A DNA stretch of 64,000 nt, taken from contig NC_091967.1 in assembly GCF_036711975.1 (NCBI RefSeq), forward strand, positions 13,888,001 to 13,952,000, given 5' to 3'. Below, in pieces: positions 1-14,599 of this stretch; within the stretch, counting starts at the first letter, position 1, and every line of letters begins with the position of its first letter. The DNA is from Onthophagus taurus. Lineage: Eukaryota > Arthropoda > Insecta > Coleoptera > Scarabaeidae. The notes beneath the pieces are model-generated. The model did not search any database. It had not been told where the DNA came from and worked only from the letters and a program-made list of their open reading frames with translations. The translations under genes were made by a program, and so were the position numbers.

Positions 1-5201
<5,201 letters not shown>

Positions 5202-5221
5202 TGCTCCCAAAATACTAAAAA

Positions 5222-5640
5222 CTGCTGTTAAACCGTTTTACTTTATCTGTATTTAAAGAAGTAGATAACTTGAGCAATTTCCGCGAATTCCGATCACAAA
5301 TAAGGGTGAAAGTAATACAACAAATCGAATTTGCATTAACGATGATGACAAAACGTTTTAAAAGGCAAACGTTACGGTCGTTTTTTGGTCGCGCTTATTA
5401 TTACACGGTTCACTTTCATCCTCAAGTTAAATAATAATGTATTCAGAGGAAATACGCCAATAAAAGCAAGGTTACACTTATACAATAAGAATAAAGATTA
5501 CACTTACCTTGCGATTTTTTACGGTTCCCTTTATGATTTATAAATACATTATAAGTAAATATCACAAATGTTTAAATTTTTTTGCACTTCTTATCAATAA
5601 GCACTTAAAAACACACTTTCAGCTACGGTTTTATAAACAT
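5222..5640 (-). promoter_or_regulatory. Probable 5' UTR intron, non-coding first exon and promoter of Ack
   Basis: A consensus donor on the minus strand (CGCAAG|GTAAGT, near 5509) and acceptor-like AG sites just upstream of ATG 5201 suggest a non-coding first exon around 5510-5640 spliced to the SAM exon. The coiled-coil gene starting at 5946 on the plus strand diverges from here, so about 300 bp would serve both. No TATA box was assigned. This is inference from splice-site consensus only. Confidence 0.4.
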
Positions 5641-5945
5641 TGTCATATTTGACAGCTCTCAAAAGCAGACTAGATTTATATGCAGGCGTACCAACTTAAA
5701 CTTACAGCAAGTAATTTATGGAATTATCCTTAAAAACTATTCTTTTAATACAAAATTAATTAAATATAATAATATAATACTTATTATTAATGATAATATC
5801 TAAAATTATAAAGAGGTTAAAATAGTTTTAGAAATTAAAAGTTTAGTAATTTTTTATTCTTAATGTTAGATTAATACAAAAGGTCAAACAGTTTTAAATT
5901 TACTTCAAATAGGTTAAATAACTGTCAGTTGATAAATAACAGAAA

Positions 5946-6497
5946 ATGAAACTTTATAAACAATATAAAGAAAACTTAGAAATACGAAATAAAATAAACG
6001 TTATAAACAAAGAAAAAGAATTATACGAATTAAAACTACAATTATGCCATATAAATTCAATTCAGAAGGAAATTATTGATAGTTTGGAAAAGATAGTTGG
6101 AAATATTCAATTTATAAACAAGGAAATACCTAAAGTTTGTGGTGTAATTAATCACGAAAATAAAGTTCCAATGAAAGAAGAAGATGCTAAAGTTATAAAA
6201 GATCTTTTAATAACAATACCAACAACCTCAAGGGAAATGATACCCAATATAACATCTGGTGTTGAAAATATAAATCGGATTAACACAGATATTTTGAAGA
6301 ATGCTTCAAGGAATGTGGATTATTATCAGCAATCTTTCCAGTCTAATAAAGAGCTTATTGATAGTGTTAAGGATTTAATCGATGGTGATTCTACCACTGA
6401 TGAGGAAGCTTGTTTTAGAAGAAGTTTAATTAATACTCAGTTATTTTGTGAATCATTACGGATAGCTTCAACTCCTATGCCAACTCAATCAAAATAA
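5946..6497 (+). CDS. Small coiled-coil protein A (183 aa), unknown function
   Basis: A single-exon frame of 183 residues, rich in Lys, Glu, Asn and Ile. Heptad-like spacing over about residues 1-75 (MKLYKQYKENLEIRNKI and on) predicts a coiled coil. A conserved block INHENKVPMKEEDAKVIKDL follows, then a second helical stretch ending near 145. There is no signal peptide, membrane segment or known catalytic motif. It is clearly paralogous to the next gene: same start MxLYKQxKEN, same GNIxFxNKE, the same INHENKV block, and a C-terminal STPMP tail. I do not recognise the family. A structural or microtubule/kinetochore-type coiled-coil role would be a guess. Its 5' flank (aggttaaataactgtcagttga) is nearly identical to that of its neighbour, so the promoter was duplicated too. 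Confidence 0.75.
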   Translation: MKLYKQYKENLEIRNKINVINKEKELYELKLQLCHINSIQKEIIDSLEKIVGNIQFINKEIPKVCGVINHENKVPMKEEDAKVIKDLLITIPTTSREMIPNITSGVENINRINTDILKNASRNVDYYQQSFQSNKELIDSVKDLIDGDSTTDEEACFRRSLINTQLFCESLRIASTPMPTQSK

Positions 6498-6785
6498 AAC
6501 ATTTTACTGAAGAATGCCAATATCTCCATTTGTTTATATTAAAAAAAATGTGTTTCTTGATACTAAATGTTGTTACTTTAAATAAATTACTATAAAAACC
6601 TTTGTTTTCAGATTCTAATCATAAAAATAATGATTGTAAACAAATCAAAATAAATATATATATTTGGTAACTTCATCTTTTTCATGTTTGTTCATATAAA
6701 AAAATGACAACTTGGTTCAAATTCGGTTCAAATTCGCTTAAATTAGGTTAAATAACTGTCAGTTGAAAAAAAAAATGAAACGAAA

Positions 6786-7382
6786 ATGGATCTTTACAAG
6801 CAACATAAAGAAAACCTCATGTTACAACGCAAAATAGAAGAAGCAAAGAAGGAACAGCGATTATTCAAATTAAAAAGACAACTAAGCGACATGAATTCCA
6901 CTTACAAAGAAGTTACGGATGGTTTAGAAACCATATCTGGAAATATTAAATTTCTTAACAAGGAAATGAACAAAGTTCATAATGTGATTAATCATGAGAA
7001 TAAAGTTCAAATGAAAACGGAAGATGCAGACGCCCTAAAAGATCTTCAAAAATCAGTGTTAACAGTCGCACTGAAAGAAGATGATGTTATTACGGGTGTT
7101 GATAATTTAAATAAGTTGAAAGAAAATATTTTGAACAATGCTTTAATTAATGCTGATTATAATCAGCGATCTTGTCAATCTAATAAAGAACTTATTGATA
7201 ATATCAAGGAGATAATTGATGGGAATTCTGATGGTCATAATGAAGAAACTGTTACTGTTGCATCTTCAATGAATACTCATTTATTTTTGGAATCAGAATT
7301 GGTTTCTTCTTCACCTATGCCTACTATTAGTACTAAAGTACTAAGTAGTACAAATTCTAAGATAGAAACAATTAAAAAGTGA
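6786..7382 (+). CDS. Small coiled-coil protein B (198 aa), tandem paralogue of A
   Basis: A single-exon frame of 198 residues starting MDLYKQHKENLMLQRKIEEA. The N-terminal coiled coil runs to about 75, the block INHENKVQMKTEDADALKDL is shared with protein A, and a second helical region contains SNKELIDNIKEIIDGN. The C-terminal tail (SSSPMPTISTKVLSS to IETIKK) is low-complexity, Ser/Thr-rich, and longer than in protein A. By eye roughly half the aligned residues match protein A, which suggests an older duplication with both copies kept open under constraint. The tail and 3' UTR are repeated twice more downstream. Function is unknown and both copies are intact. Confidence 0.75.
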   Translation: MDLYKQHKENLMLQRKIEEAKKEQRLFKLKRQLSDMNSTYKEVTDGLETISGNIKFLNKEMNKVHNVINHENKVQMKTEDADALKDLQKSVLTVALKEDDVITGVDNLNKLKENILNNALINADYNQRSCQSNKELIDNIKEIIDGNSDGHNEETVTVASSMNTHLFLESELVSSSPMPTISTKVLSSTNSKIETIKK

Positions 7383-8117
7383 ACCATTTGGTGAAGAGAA
7401 GTTGCACTTTTGGTTCATCTTCTTATTTTTTTTTGGTTTTCATTAGTCAATCTTTTATTTAAGTGGAATTATATTAAGAAATGTTTAATTTTTTTGTATT
7501 TAATATAATAAGTGTTGATTATTCTTATGTAAAACTTATATTATCAGAATTGGTAGCTTCTACTCCTATGCCAATTAATAGTACTAAAATACTAAGTAGT
7601 ACAAATTCTAGAATAGAAACAATTAAAAAGTGAACCATTTGGCGAAGAGAAGAAGTACACTTTTGGTTCATCTTCTTATTTTTTTTTGGTTTTCATTCTA
7701 TTATGCTTAAGTTATAACATTATTACTAGTAGTCAATCTTTTATTTAAGTGGAATTATATTAAGTAAGTTATTATAAAATGTTTAATTTTTTTGTACTTA
7801 ATAAGTGTTGATTATTCTTATGTAAAACTTATACTATCAGAATTGATACCTTCTACTCCTATGCCAATTAATAAATAGTACAAATTCTAGGATAGAAACA
7901 ATTAAAAAGTGAACCATTTGGCAAAGAGAAGAAGTTGCACTTTTGGTTCATGTTCTTACCTTTTTTGGTTTTCATTCTATTATGCTTAAGTTTTAACATT
8001 ATTACTAATAGTCAATCTTTTATTTAAGTGGAATTATATTAAGTAAGTTATTATAAAATGTTTAATTTTTTTGTACTTAATAAAGTGTTGATTATACTTA
8101 TATAAAACTTATACTTT
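7292..8117 (+). repeat. Three tandem copies of the coiled-coil gene B tail plus 3' UTR
   Basis: Units start at the shared string atcagaatt at about 7292, 7543 and 7836, and are about 251, 293 and 282 bp long. Each holds a copy of the last ~30 codons (cctatgcc ... gaaacaattaaaaagtga) and the same 3' UTR with a ctttttggttcat/tttggttttcatt core. Unit 1 is the real gene end. In unit 2 the tail frame is still open to its TGA. Unit 3 has an early stop after SELIPSTPMPINK. This is a segmental tandem duplication of a gene 3' end. Confidence 0.85.
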
Positions 8118-8260
8118 AAGGCCCACTTTTACCAGTTCTTGATAATTTTACCTGATAAATAAATTGGCGCTCTTAGCCAATGAGAGCGCTTAAAGCCGCT
8201 GTAACCATGGTAATTATCCCTTAGTTCCCAAATAGTTTAGGATGGTAAAAGTGGACCTAA
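8118..8260. mobile_element. MITE-like palindromic element
   Basis: Near-perfect terminal inverted repeats: aggcccacttttaccag at the left and atggtaaaagtggacct at the right. An inner palindromic core (ggcgctcttagccaatgagagcgct) lies between them. At 143 bp with no coding capacity, it fits a non-autonomous inverted-repeat transposon. The target-site duplication is unclear, so no superfamily is assigned. Confidence 0.65.
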
Positions 8261-8539
8261 ATAAATTAATATGAGATATCTTGTGTTACACTATTTTGAC
8301 ATTTTAGATAATTTTAGCCTTTTTATTCTTCTATTTCTATATATCATCCTTATTTTATGCGACCAGTTCCTCTTAAATGGCTCACAAAATTTCTGCCCTT
8401 GTCATTATATTTTATCTTCCTGATGCATAACAAACATAGAAAAATGCTACTCAAATGCTATTTTAATGTTACAATAATTTATTTAAGGTAGGTACTGTAC
8501 TACGGTAATTCCAGGCGGAAGTATTTGCTATTGACATGG

Positions 8540-8810
8540 ATCCTAGAATCCTTCTTGAGAGAGGGGTGAAGAACATAGCACTGTAAAAGCCGCCATCATT
8601 TGTAAAGGTATCAATAATAGTTGGAAGAATGATCTTCCATTAATTCTATTAGGTATCAGATCTTCTCTTAAAGAGGATTTAGGATGCTCGTCTGCCGAAC
8701 TTGTTTACAGGCAACCCCTACGTCTACCAGGTGAATTCTTCATCACATTTAATGATACGACTAAAGATCCATTACTTATTTCGCTAAGAAAATCTTTTCA
8801 AAATTAAAAC
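8540..8810 (+). mobile_element. LTR-retrotransposon (Ty3/gypsy-type) integrase C-terminal fragment
   Basis: An open stretch from about 8585 to 8807 reads LPLILLGIRSSLKEDLGCSS followed by AELVYRQPLRLPGEFF, the block just after the integrase catalytic core in insect Ty3/gypsy polyproteins. It ends at a stop. No LTRs, protease, RT or env are seen nearby, so this is an isolated, truncated, inactive remnant. Confidence 0.8.
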
Positions 8811-8819
8811 CTAATACAA

Positions 8820-9370
8820 CATCCTCACATACCTTTTCCAACATTTTCGTTCATAAAAGTCTGTATAAATCAGAGTACGTATTTATTCGACTAGAAGGTA
8901 TTAAGTCAATTTTAGCTGTTATGACCTTTTAAAGTGGTAAAAAAGTTTCCCAAAACTGTCACCATTTTAAAAAATAATTAGCGACATTGTATTCATATCG
9001 ACCGATTGAAACCAGCATTGATTTTACACAACAATAAATCTTCAAGTATTGAATCATTAAATACAAGAAAAAAATTAGATTTAATTTTAGTGAATAATTA
9101 ATAATTGATTAATAACGATTTATTTTTCAACCGCTGCAATTGTATTTACTCTATTCCAGCACTTTTTAGGGTGAAGGGCGTTATAAACTAATTAAATCCA
9201 TTCAACCTAGAACAGGAAATCTTATCAAAAGTATGCAAGCTCATCCATCTCATTGATTGATTTGTTCTTTCTTAACATATGTGTGTGAAAACAAAATTTT
9301 ATTCTTTTATAATAAAAGTTTTACAAAATGTTTTTTGCAGTTATTATAAAATTATGGGGCGTCATATTTT
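8820..9370. other. Non-coding AT-rich spacer
   Basis: No open frame, element end or RNA gene recognised. Confidence 0.4.
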
Positions 9371-9378
9371 GATTTTAG

Positions 9379-9498
9379 GTAGCAGGAAGGCGTGATAAAA
9401 AACGCAGTGTTGTAGGACAATATACAAAAGGTGCTGGAACTAAAAGAAAACAAGGAGAGCTAACTCTTAATTCAAAAAAAGAACATCCACACTTGTAA
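9379..9498 (+). CDS. Orphan terminal-exon candidate (39 codons)
   Basis: A good acceptor (attttgattttag|G) is followed by a basic open frame reading VAGRRDKKRSVVGQYTKGAG and then TKRKQGELTLNSKK to a TAA. Overlapping AATAAA signals lie 43-52 bp downstream, at 9541-9550. This looks like the last exon of a gene, but no matching upstream exon was found on the plus strand, so it may be a captured exon or a gene-fragment copy. The basic tail resembles a nuclear or nucleic-acid-binding protein but I do not recognise it. Confidence 0.3.
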   Translation, partial: VAGRRDKKRSVVGQYTKGAGTKRKQGELTLNSKKEHPHL

Positions 9499-9559
9499 TC
9501 ATTTTCATAGTGATGTAGAAGTTCGTAAATGATTATTGTAAATAAATAAAGCTGACCGT

Positions 9560-10005
9560 TTCATTGTTCAAGTCAGAGTATTTCTTTATTTTTAAACTTC
9601 TTGTTTCTTATGAGTTCTCTTAGTTTTGCTCTAATCTGTGGGTGTTCCTATTTCATGATAGATAAGAAATACAAACATCTGGGAACAATGTGATAAGATG
9701 AGGGTGGCATAATGATGTAAAGGGAATGAAGACCAACAGTTCTAAAACAAGTAAAAGAAGAAGTTTCTTGTTATATTCTCACCTTTTTTTAAGATCTATT
9801 TTCAAATAATAAAATAAATTTCACCTCTATTATCTTTATAATTTAAATACTTATTATGTATATACAACATATTAAAAGTCATTTACTTAATATAAACAAT
9901 AAGAAAATTACCACAGTTAAACCTTAACTTAAATAAAAAAGGAGTAGGTATTAATTAATAATTTTAATATAAACTATTTTCCCAAGAGATTTTTTGTCCA
10001 ATTGC
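9560..10005. other. Intergenic / BCL7-like 3' UTR
   Basis: AT-rich sequence between the orphan exon and the BCL7-like stop codon. The right part is probably the 3' UTR of the minus-strand BCL7-like gene. Nothing else recognised. Confidence 0.4.
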
Positions 10006-10011
10006 ATTAAT

Positions 10012-10502
10012 TCATTCCGTTTTTAGTCTTTTAATAGGAGGCTCGCTGCTACGCGAATTAGAGTCTTCCGAAAACGTTATGTGTGATGAAAAATCAGTTG
10101 GACCTTGAGAATCACTTACAGTTGAAAAACCTAAAAACCAAAATATTTTTTTAATATGAAATCAAATAAAAAGTATTTCTTACATGTATTTGAATCCTCA
10201 GCCATGGTAAAATTTGAATTTGACGAATCTGCTTTTCTTGCTAAATTCTCCTTATTAGAATCTTTATGTTTAAGCTTTTTTGGTTCGTTAGTTGCCACAG
10301 GGACCCATTTGTAAATGCGCATTGTGGTATCTCCTATTGTTACCCATTTTTTCTCCCTAAATCACATTTCACAAATTAATTTAATCACATTAATTAAAAT
10401 CGAATGTATTTACCAATGCCGAACTCTATCAACTACTTGCATAATCTTTTTAATATCATCTTTGGCTCGACTTCGTGTCTCCGCACGAATCGATCGAGAC
10501 AT
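10012..10502 (-). CDS. BCL7-like: BCL7-like protein, SWI/SNF (BAF) chromatin-remodelling subunit
   Basis: Three exons join in phase (10414-10502, 10184-10356, 10012-10130) into 126 residues. The N-terminus is the BCL7 signature: [20 protein letters not shown], then [20 protein letters not shown] and IYKWVPV. Vertebrate BCL7A/B/C share this [16 protein letters not shown] ... WEKKWVTVGDT ... RIYKWVPV block. The C-terminal half is Ser-rich and ends [20 protein letters not shown], matching the SEDSNSxxSEPP tail of the family. BCL7 proteins are small accessory subunits of BAF complexes in the nucleus. Introns are 57 bp (10357-10413) and 53 bp (10131-10183), typical of insects. It is divergent from Dcp1, with start codons about 710 bp apart. 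Confidence 0.95.
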
Positions 10503-11212
10503 CTTCAATGAAGAAGATATTTTTTTAAAATTTGAGGAATCAATTTTGCCTGTAACAATTTAATTACAAAATTATTTCAAACATTAAATAGTTAAAATTA
10601 ATTCTATTTATTAAGATTTCGTTCAATAAGAGTGATTTGAACGCAATCAAAAGGAAAATTTGATTATGAAAGTTACCTGCGTATGATACCAATTTATGAA
10701 GAAGCCGCACCTTAATTTTTCTTAGTTAATGAGCTACGTGAAAAAGCTGACTTCTTTGTATATTCTTGCCGATACGGTGTAATTCTTCTGATGAATCTTT
10801 ACAATTTTAATTCATACAATTCGTTTATTTGAGTTAAACCAATATCAATTTCATTCAATATGGCTAAGTACAAACCGCTGTGAATTTAGTTTCGGGTTTA
10901 GTATCTTAATAAAATTTGATTCCCCTAAGTATTTCACTAAAAAATATTGATTAAAAATTTAAAAAAACGGGTAATAAGAAATAAAATGTAATAAATGATT
11001 AAGTTAAGTGTATAATTTGAATTGTTTTAAATTAAATTTTTTTTTTAATCTTAAATTAAATTGTGTTTGAATCGTGCAAAATGAGCCAATGAGAATCGTT
11101 GAAGTTCGTCTATTTCTCTCTAACATGCGTTAACCTATAAACTCGTAAAGGTTCTGTTTTTTTTAAGACGGTTTGAGCTTTATAGTGAAGTTAGCTTGAA
11201 TAGTTTGAAACC
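10503..11212. promoter_or_regulatory. Shared upstream region of BCL7-like (-) and Dcp1 (+)
   Basis: About 710 bp between two divergent start codons (10502 and 11213). It must hold both promoters and 5' UTRs. Sequence just 5' of Dcp1 (11040-11212) is T-rich with no recognisable TATA box. No coding sequence seen. Confidence 0.5.
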
Positions 11213-12478
11213 ATGGCCGATTCCGTAGAGTTGCGTATGAGTGTAACGTCTATAAAACGAGTCGATCCATATGTTAAGGACATTTTGGCAACATCGACCC
11301 ACGTAGCCCTTTACAAATTCAATCCGTTAGCGAACGAGTGGGAAAAAACGGAAACGGAGGGAGCCCTGTTCCTGTACAGCCGAAATGGGGAACCTTATCA
11401 TAGCTTGGTGATTATGAACAGATTGAACACTGAGAATCTAATCGAACCTATCGTCAAAGAGTTTGATTATCAAATGCAAGCCCCTTTCTTGCTTTACAGA
11501 AACTCCATGAATAAAATCTTCGGTATATGGTTCTATAACCGAGAAGAGTGTGTGACCATAACCTATATATTAGAATCTCTCATGGAACAAATCAGAGAAA
11601 AGGTTTTGGAGAAAACCAAAAAGAAATCAGGGAGCAGTGTTGATATTTTCAGTATGTTGAGTAAAGCTCAAGAAGATTTTAATAGAACACCAAATAAAAG
11701 GGAATCCCCAGTTAATAAACCCATGTGTACATCAACCCCATTGGCCAATACTTCGCAAAGTGTTATGGATTTTTTCTCAAAAGCTGCTTCTAAATCTAGT
11801 AAACAAGTACCTGTTACACCTGCAGAAGGTATGTTTTAAATACAAAATAAAATTTATCATAATAAAATTAAATTAAATTTCTTAGGTGAAATTCTTTTAC
11901 AAAGATTAATGAGTAATCCTGAACATTCAGTTGAACACATAGAAAAACAGCAACGTTCAACAACTCCTCAAGAACATCGCCATCAAAAACAATTAGGGAA
12001 TCGAAGCGTACCAATTCAAATGTCATCGAATTCAACGAATCTTGACCGAAAATCCGAAAATGGTTTGAATTTTATGCGCGGAGTTTCTTCACCTCATAAT
12101 CATCCTGCAGCATCCGGAACGTCTCCTTTAGCAGCATTATTAATTCAAGCACAAGCGCAAGCGGTTGATGATGATTTGTTGGGAACGTCGCCGTTGGCCC
12201 ACGCGTTAGACACACCACAAAAGCCGTCGTTGATGCCACCAATGATGTTTACAGCATCAGTTAATAAAGATAATAAGTCTGATATGGTGTTAACAACGAC
12301 GACTAGCGTGGATAATGCAAAAGTTGTTAAAGCGGTGGAGCCGTTGACGAGAAATCAAATGTTACAAGCTTTAACTTATTTAATTAAAAATGATTCAGAT
12401 TTTGTAACAAAACTCCATGAGGCTTACGTTAAATCGTTAACGGAAATGGTTGCGAATAATACTAATTCATTGATTTAA
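11213..12478 (+). CDS. Dcp1: mRNA-decapping enzyme 1 (Dcp1), decapping activator
   Basis: Two exons (11213-11828 and 11886-12478) with a 57-bp GT-AG intron encode 402 residues. The protein activates Dcp2-mediated removal of the mRNA 5' cap in P-bodies. Residues 1 to about 128 form the EVH1-like Dcp1 domain, with motifs VALYKFNPLANEWEKTETEG, ALFLYSRN, IMNRLN and NKIFGIWFY. After a basic linker comes DIFSMLSKAQEDF (144-156), which resembles the short helical leucine-rich motif of metazoan Dcp1. A second short motif SVMDFFSKA lies near the end of exon 1. The C-terminal ~45 residues (LTRNQMLQALTYLIKNDSDF then VTKLHEAYVKSL) are the trimerisation domain. Length and order fit metazoan Dcp1 and the gene is intact. 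Reading on without splicing meets a stop nine bases after the donor (MF then TAA). Confidence 0.96.
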
Positions 12479-13419
12479 ACCTAAAAATATTTGATTTTTA
12501 TTAATTAATGATATGTTTATTACTATGACTATTTTTTTTTTTACAAGACTGTGAAGAGGAAGATTAACAGAAAAGACTATAAACTAAAATCCGGGCCTTA
12601 ACGTTATTAATTGTTTACAATTTGATGGAGTAGAATATGTATTTCTGATAAAAAATATATAGGTTTCATTTACTGTAACTAAAAGAAAATTAAAGAGAAA
12701 CGATTTTAATCCTCAACAAACTTTAAAATTGATAAGTGTGATTTTCGAAATGTGATTGAAACGAACGTGAATAAAATAGTATATTTTAAACTAGACATAA
12801 TTACTTTTTTTTCTTTTTTCATCGATTAGTATTTGTATTTAACTAGACGCTAGTCGTATAAATTGAACACTTATTCATGTTATATCGTTAGTGGGATATT
12901 GTTCATAATACAACAACCTATAACAGCGTAAATGTGCTACTTCTCATAGAGTTGTACACCAAAAGTACTGTAAAATAAGTTTTTAATGATGCTGTAACAT
13001 TGATGTCTAAGATTGTCCTACTTATACGGATCGTATTGTAAAGTTATTAAAAAAAAACAACTAAAAAGTCACAATTTAAGCGAACGCTAGTTTTATATTA
13101 TAGTGTCGACCTATTTATTGATTTTTTTTGAAATAACTACAATATAATAAAAGTATATTGAGATATTCTTTTTGTTTAAATTATAAAATTCCATAATCAA
13201 CTTATACAATGTGTGGCAAAATTATACAAACAATTTAATAATAATAACAACAAAAATTTTACAATTAACTAATTTTGACTCGTTTTATTGAGAACTTTAT
13301 CATAATGAGATTGAAGTTAAGATTTTGCCATTTTAAGAAAGCCACCTTTCATAATAACAATCATAACCCTTGAACAGGGATGGTGAACCAATGGCAAAAT
13401 CTACAAAATTCATTATGAT
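12479..13419 (+). other. Dcp1 3' UTR and spacer
   Basis: AT-rich sequence with candidate polyadenylation signals (for example gtgaataaaat near 12770). A weak inverted pair of cattatga-type strings around 13300 and 13412 lies next to the hAT insertion. No coding frame. Confidence 0.45.
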
Positions 13420-14490
13420 TAGGGCCCGGATTTTATGCAAAATGCTTATTTTCTGGAATATTTTTTTCAAAATTGGTTTCTGGGCGAATTACATAAAAAT
13501 AAGGCAGATGGTACAATAAAAAAATTGCATATTTTACATATTTTTACAATTTTTTTGATTGTTGCATAAATTGGCCTTTTACTGCATATTTTCGCATATT
13601 TTGTTCTTGTTTATTATTATTTATTATTATATTTTGATTTGTTGCTTGTTGCTTAATAAAATAAATATAATGACTGCGTATTTTTAAATATGCGAACATA
13701 CCTTTTAGTTTGAAAGGATTTACAGAAACATGCGGGGAATCCCTAGCGCTGTTGAGTTTAAGTTTAAGGAAATCCCCAACCATACTTACTGTGGCTGTGT
13801 TCAGTGTGAGTGAACATTAATCCACCAATCTATAACAACAATGCCTTAAGTCATATCGTGTCTTGTGTTCCAGTGGATAAAAAGTTATCCCGAACTAAAT
13901 TTAAATAATGAGGAATTATTTTGTAAAACTTGCGCCAAAGTTGTAAGTATTTTTTTTAAAATTATATCGTAGCGTTTTAGCCAAAGATTTAAGTTAAAAA
14001 TTAAAGTTTTTAGAGGAGTTGCCAATGGTTTGTTCCGAAATTGTATTTCTTATAGACTTCTTGTAGATTTTTTTTACACTAGGAGTTAAACAAAATGGAA
14101 AACTGTTAAATTAAAACTAAATAAAGCTATATTAAATTTTATGTCCCATCTTCTTGGAATATGTTTTTACGTATGTATCTAGACAATCGACAATGATAAC
14201 TACGAATCTATTTTATAGTCTCAGAATTAAATTTTCATCTGTTAGAGTATCTATGGCTAACTTTTTAATTATTCTTTATTAAGATAACGTGTGAGAGGAA
14301 GAAAATAAATAGAACAACATGTGAAAAGTGCAAAACATATACAAAAATGTGATAAAAATAGATTGATAACAACTATAAGAAAGGTATATGTTTGCATATT
14401 TCCACAAAGTTTTTGCATATTTTGAATAAAAAGCTTGCATATTTATGCGCATATTTCCTATAATTTGACTGCATAAAAATCGGAGCTCTA
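13420..14490 (+). mobile_element. Non-autonomous hAT element with perfect 8-bp TSD
   Basis: Termini TAGGGCCCGGATTTTATGCA at 13420 and, as the inverted copy, TAGAGCTCCGATTTTTATGCA ending at 14490. The flanks are identical 8-bp duplications ATTATGAT (13412-13419 and 14491-14498). An 8-bp TSD with TAG...CTA ends is the hAT hallmark. The interior (about 13874-13950) retains a short frame WIKSYPELNLNNEELFCKTC with a following AKVV, like the FCxxCxK start of a BED zinc finger, so it derives from a transposase gene by internal deletion. Subterminal gcatatttt motifs occur repeatedly at both ends, plausible transposase binding sites. There is no functional transposase. Confidence 0.88.
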
Positions 14491-14599
14491 ATTATGATGC
14501 ACTACGAAAAAGTGTGGAATAGGTATTATATGACGAGCGAACGCGAATGATCCCTACAATCTACATCACGTGTTTTTATTGCTAATGACGAATAGTTTG

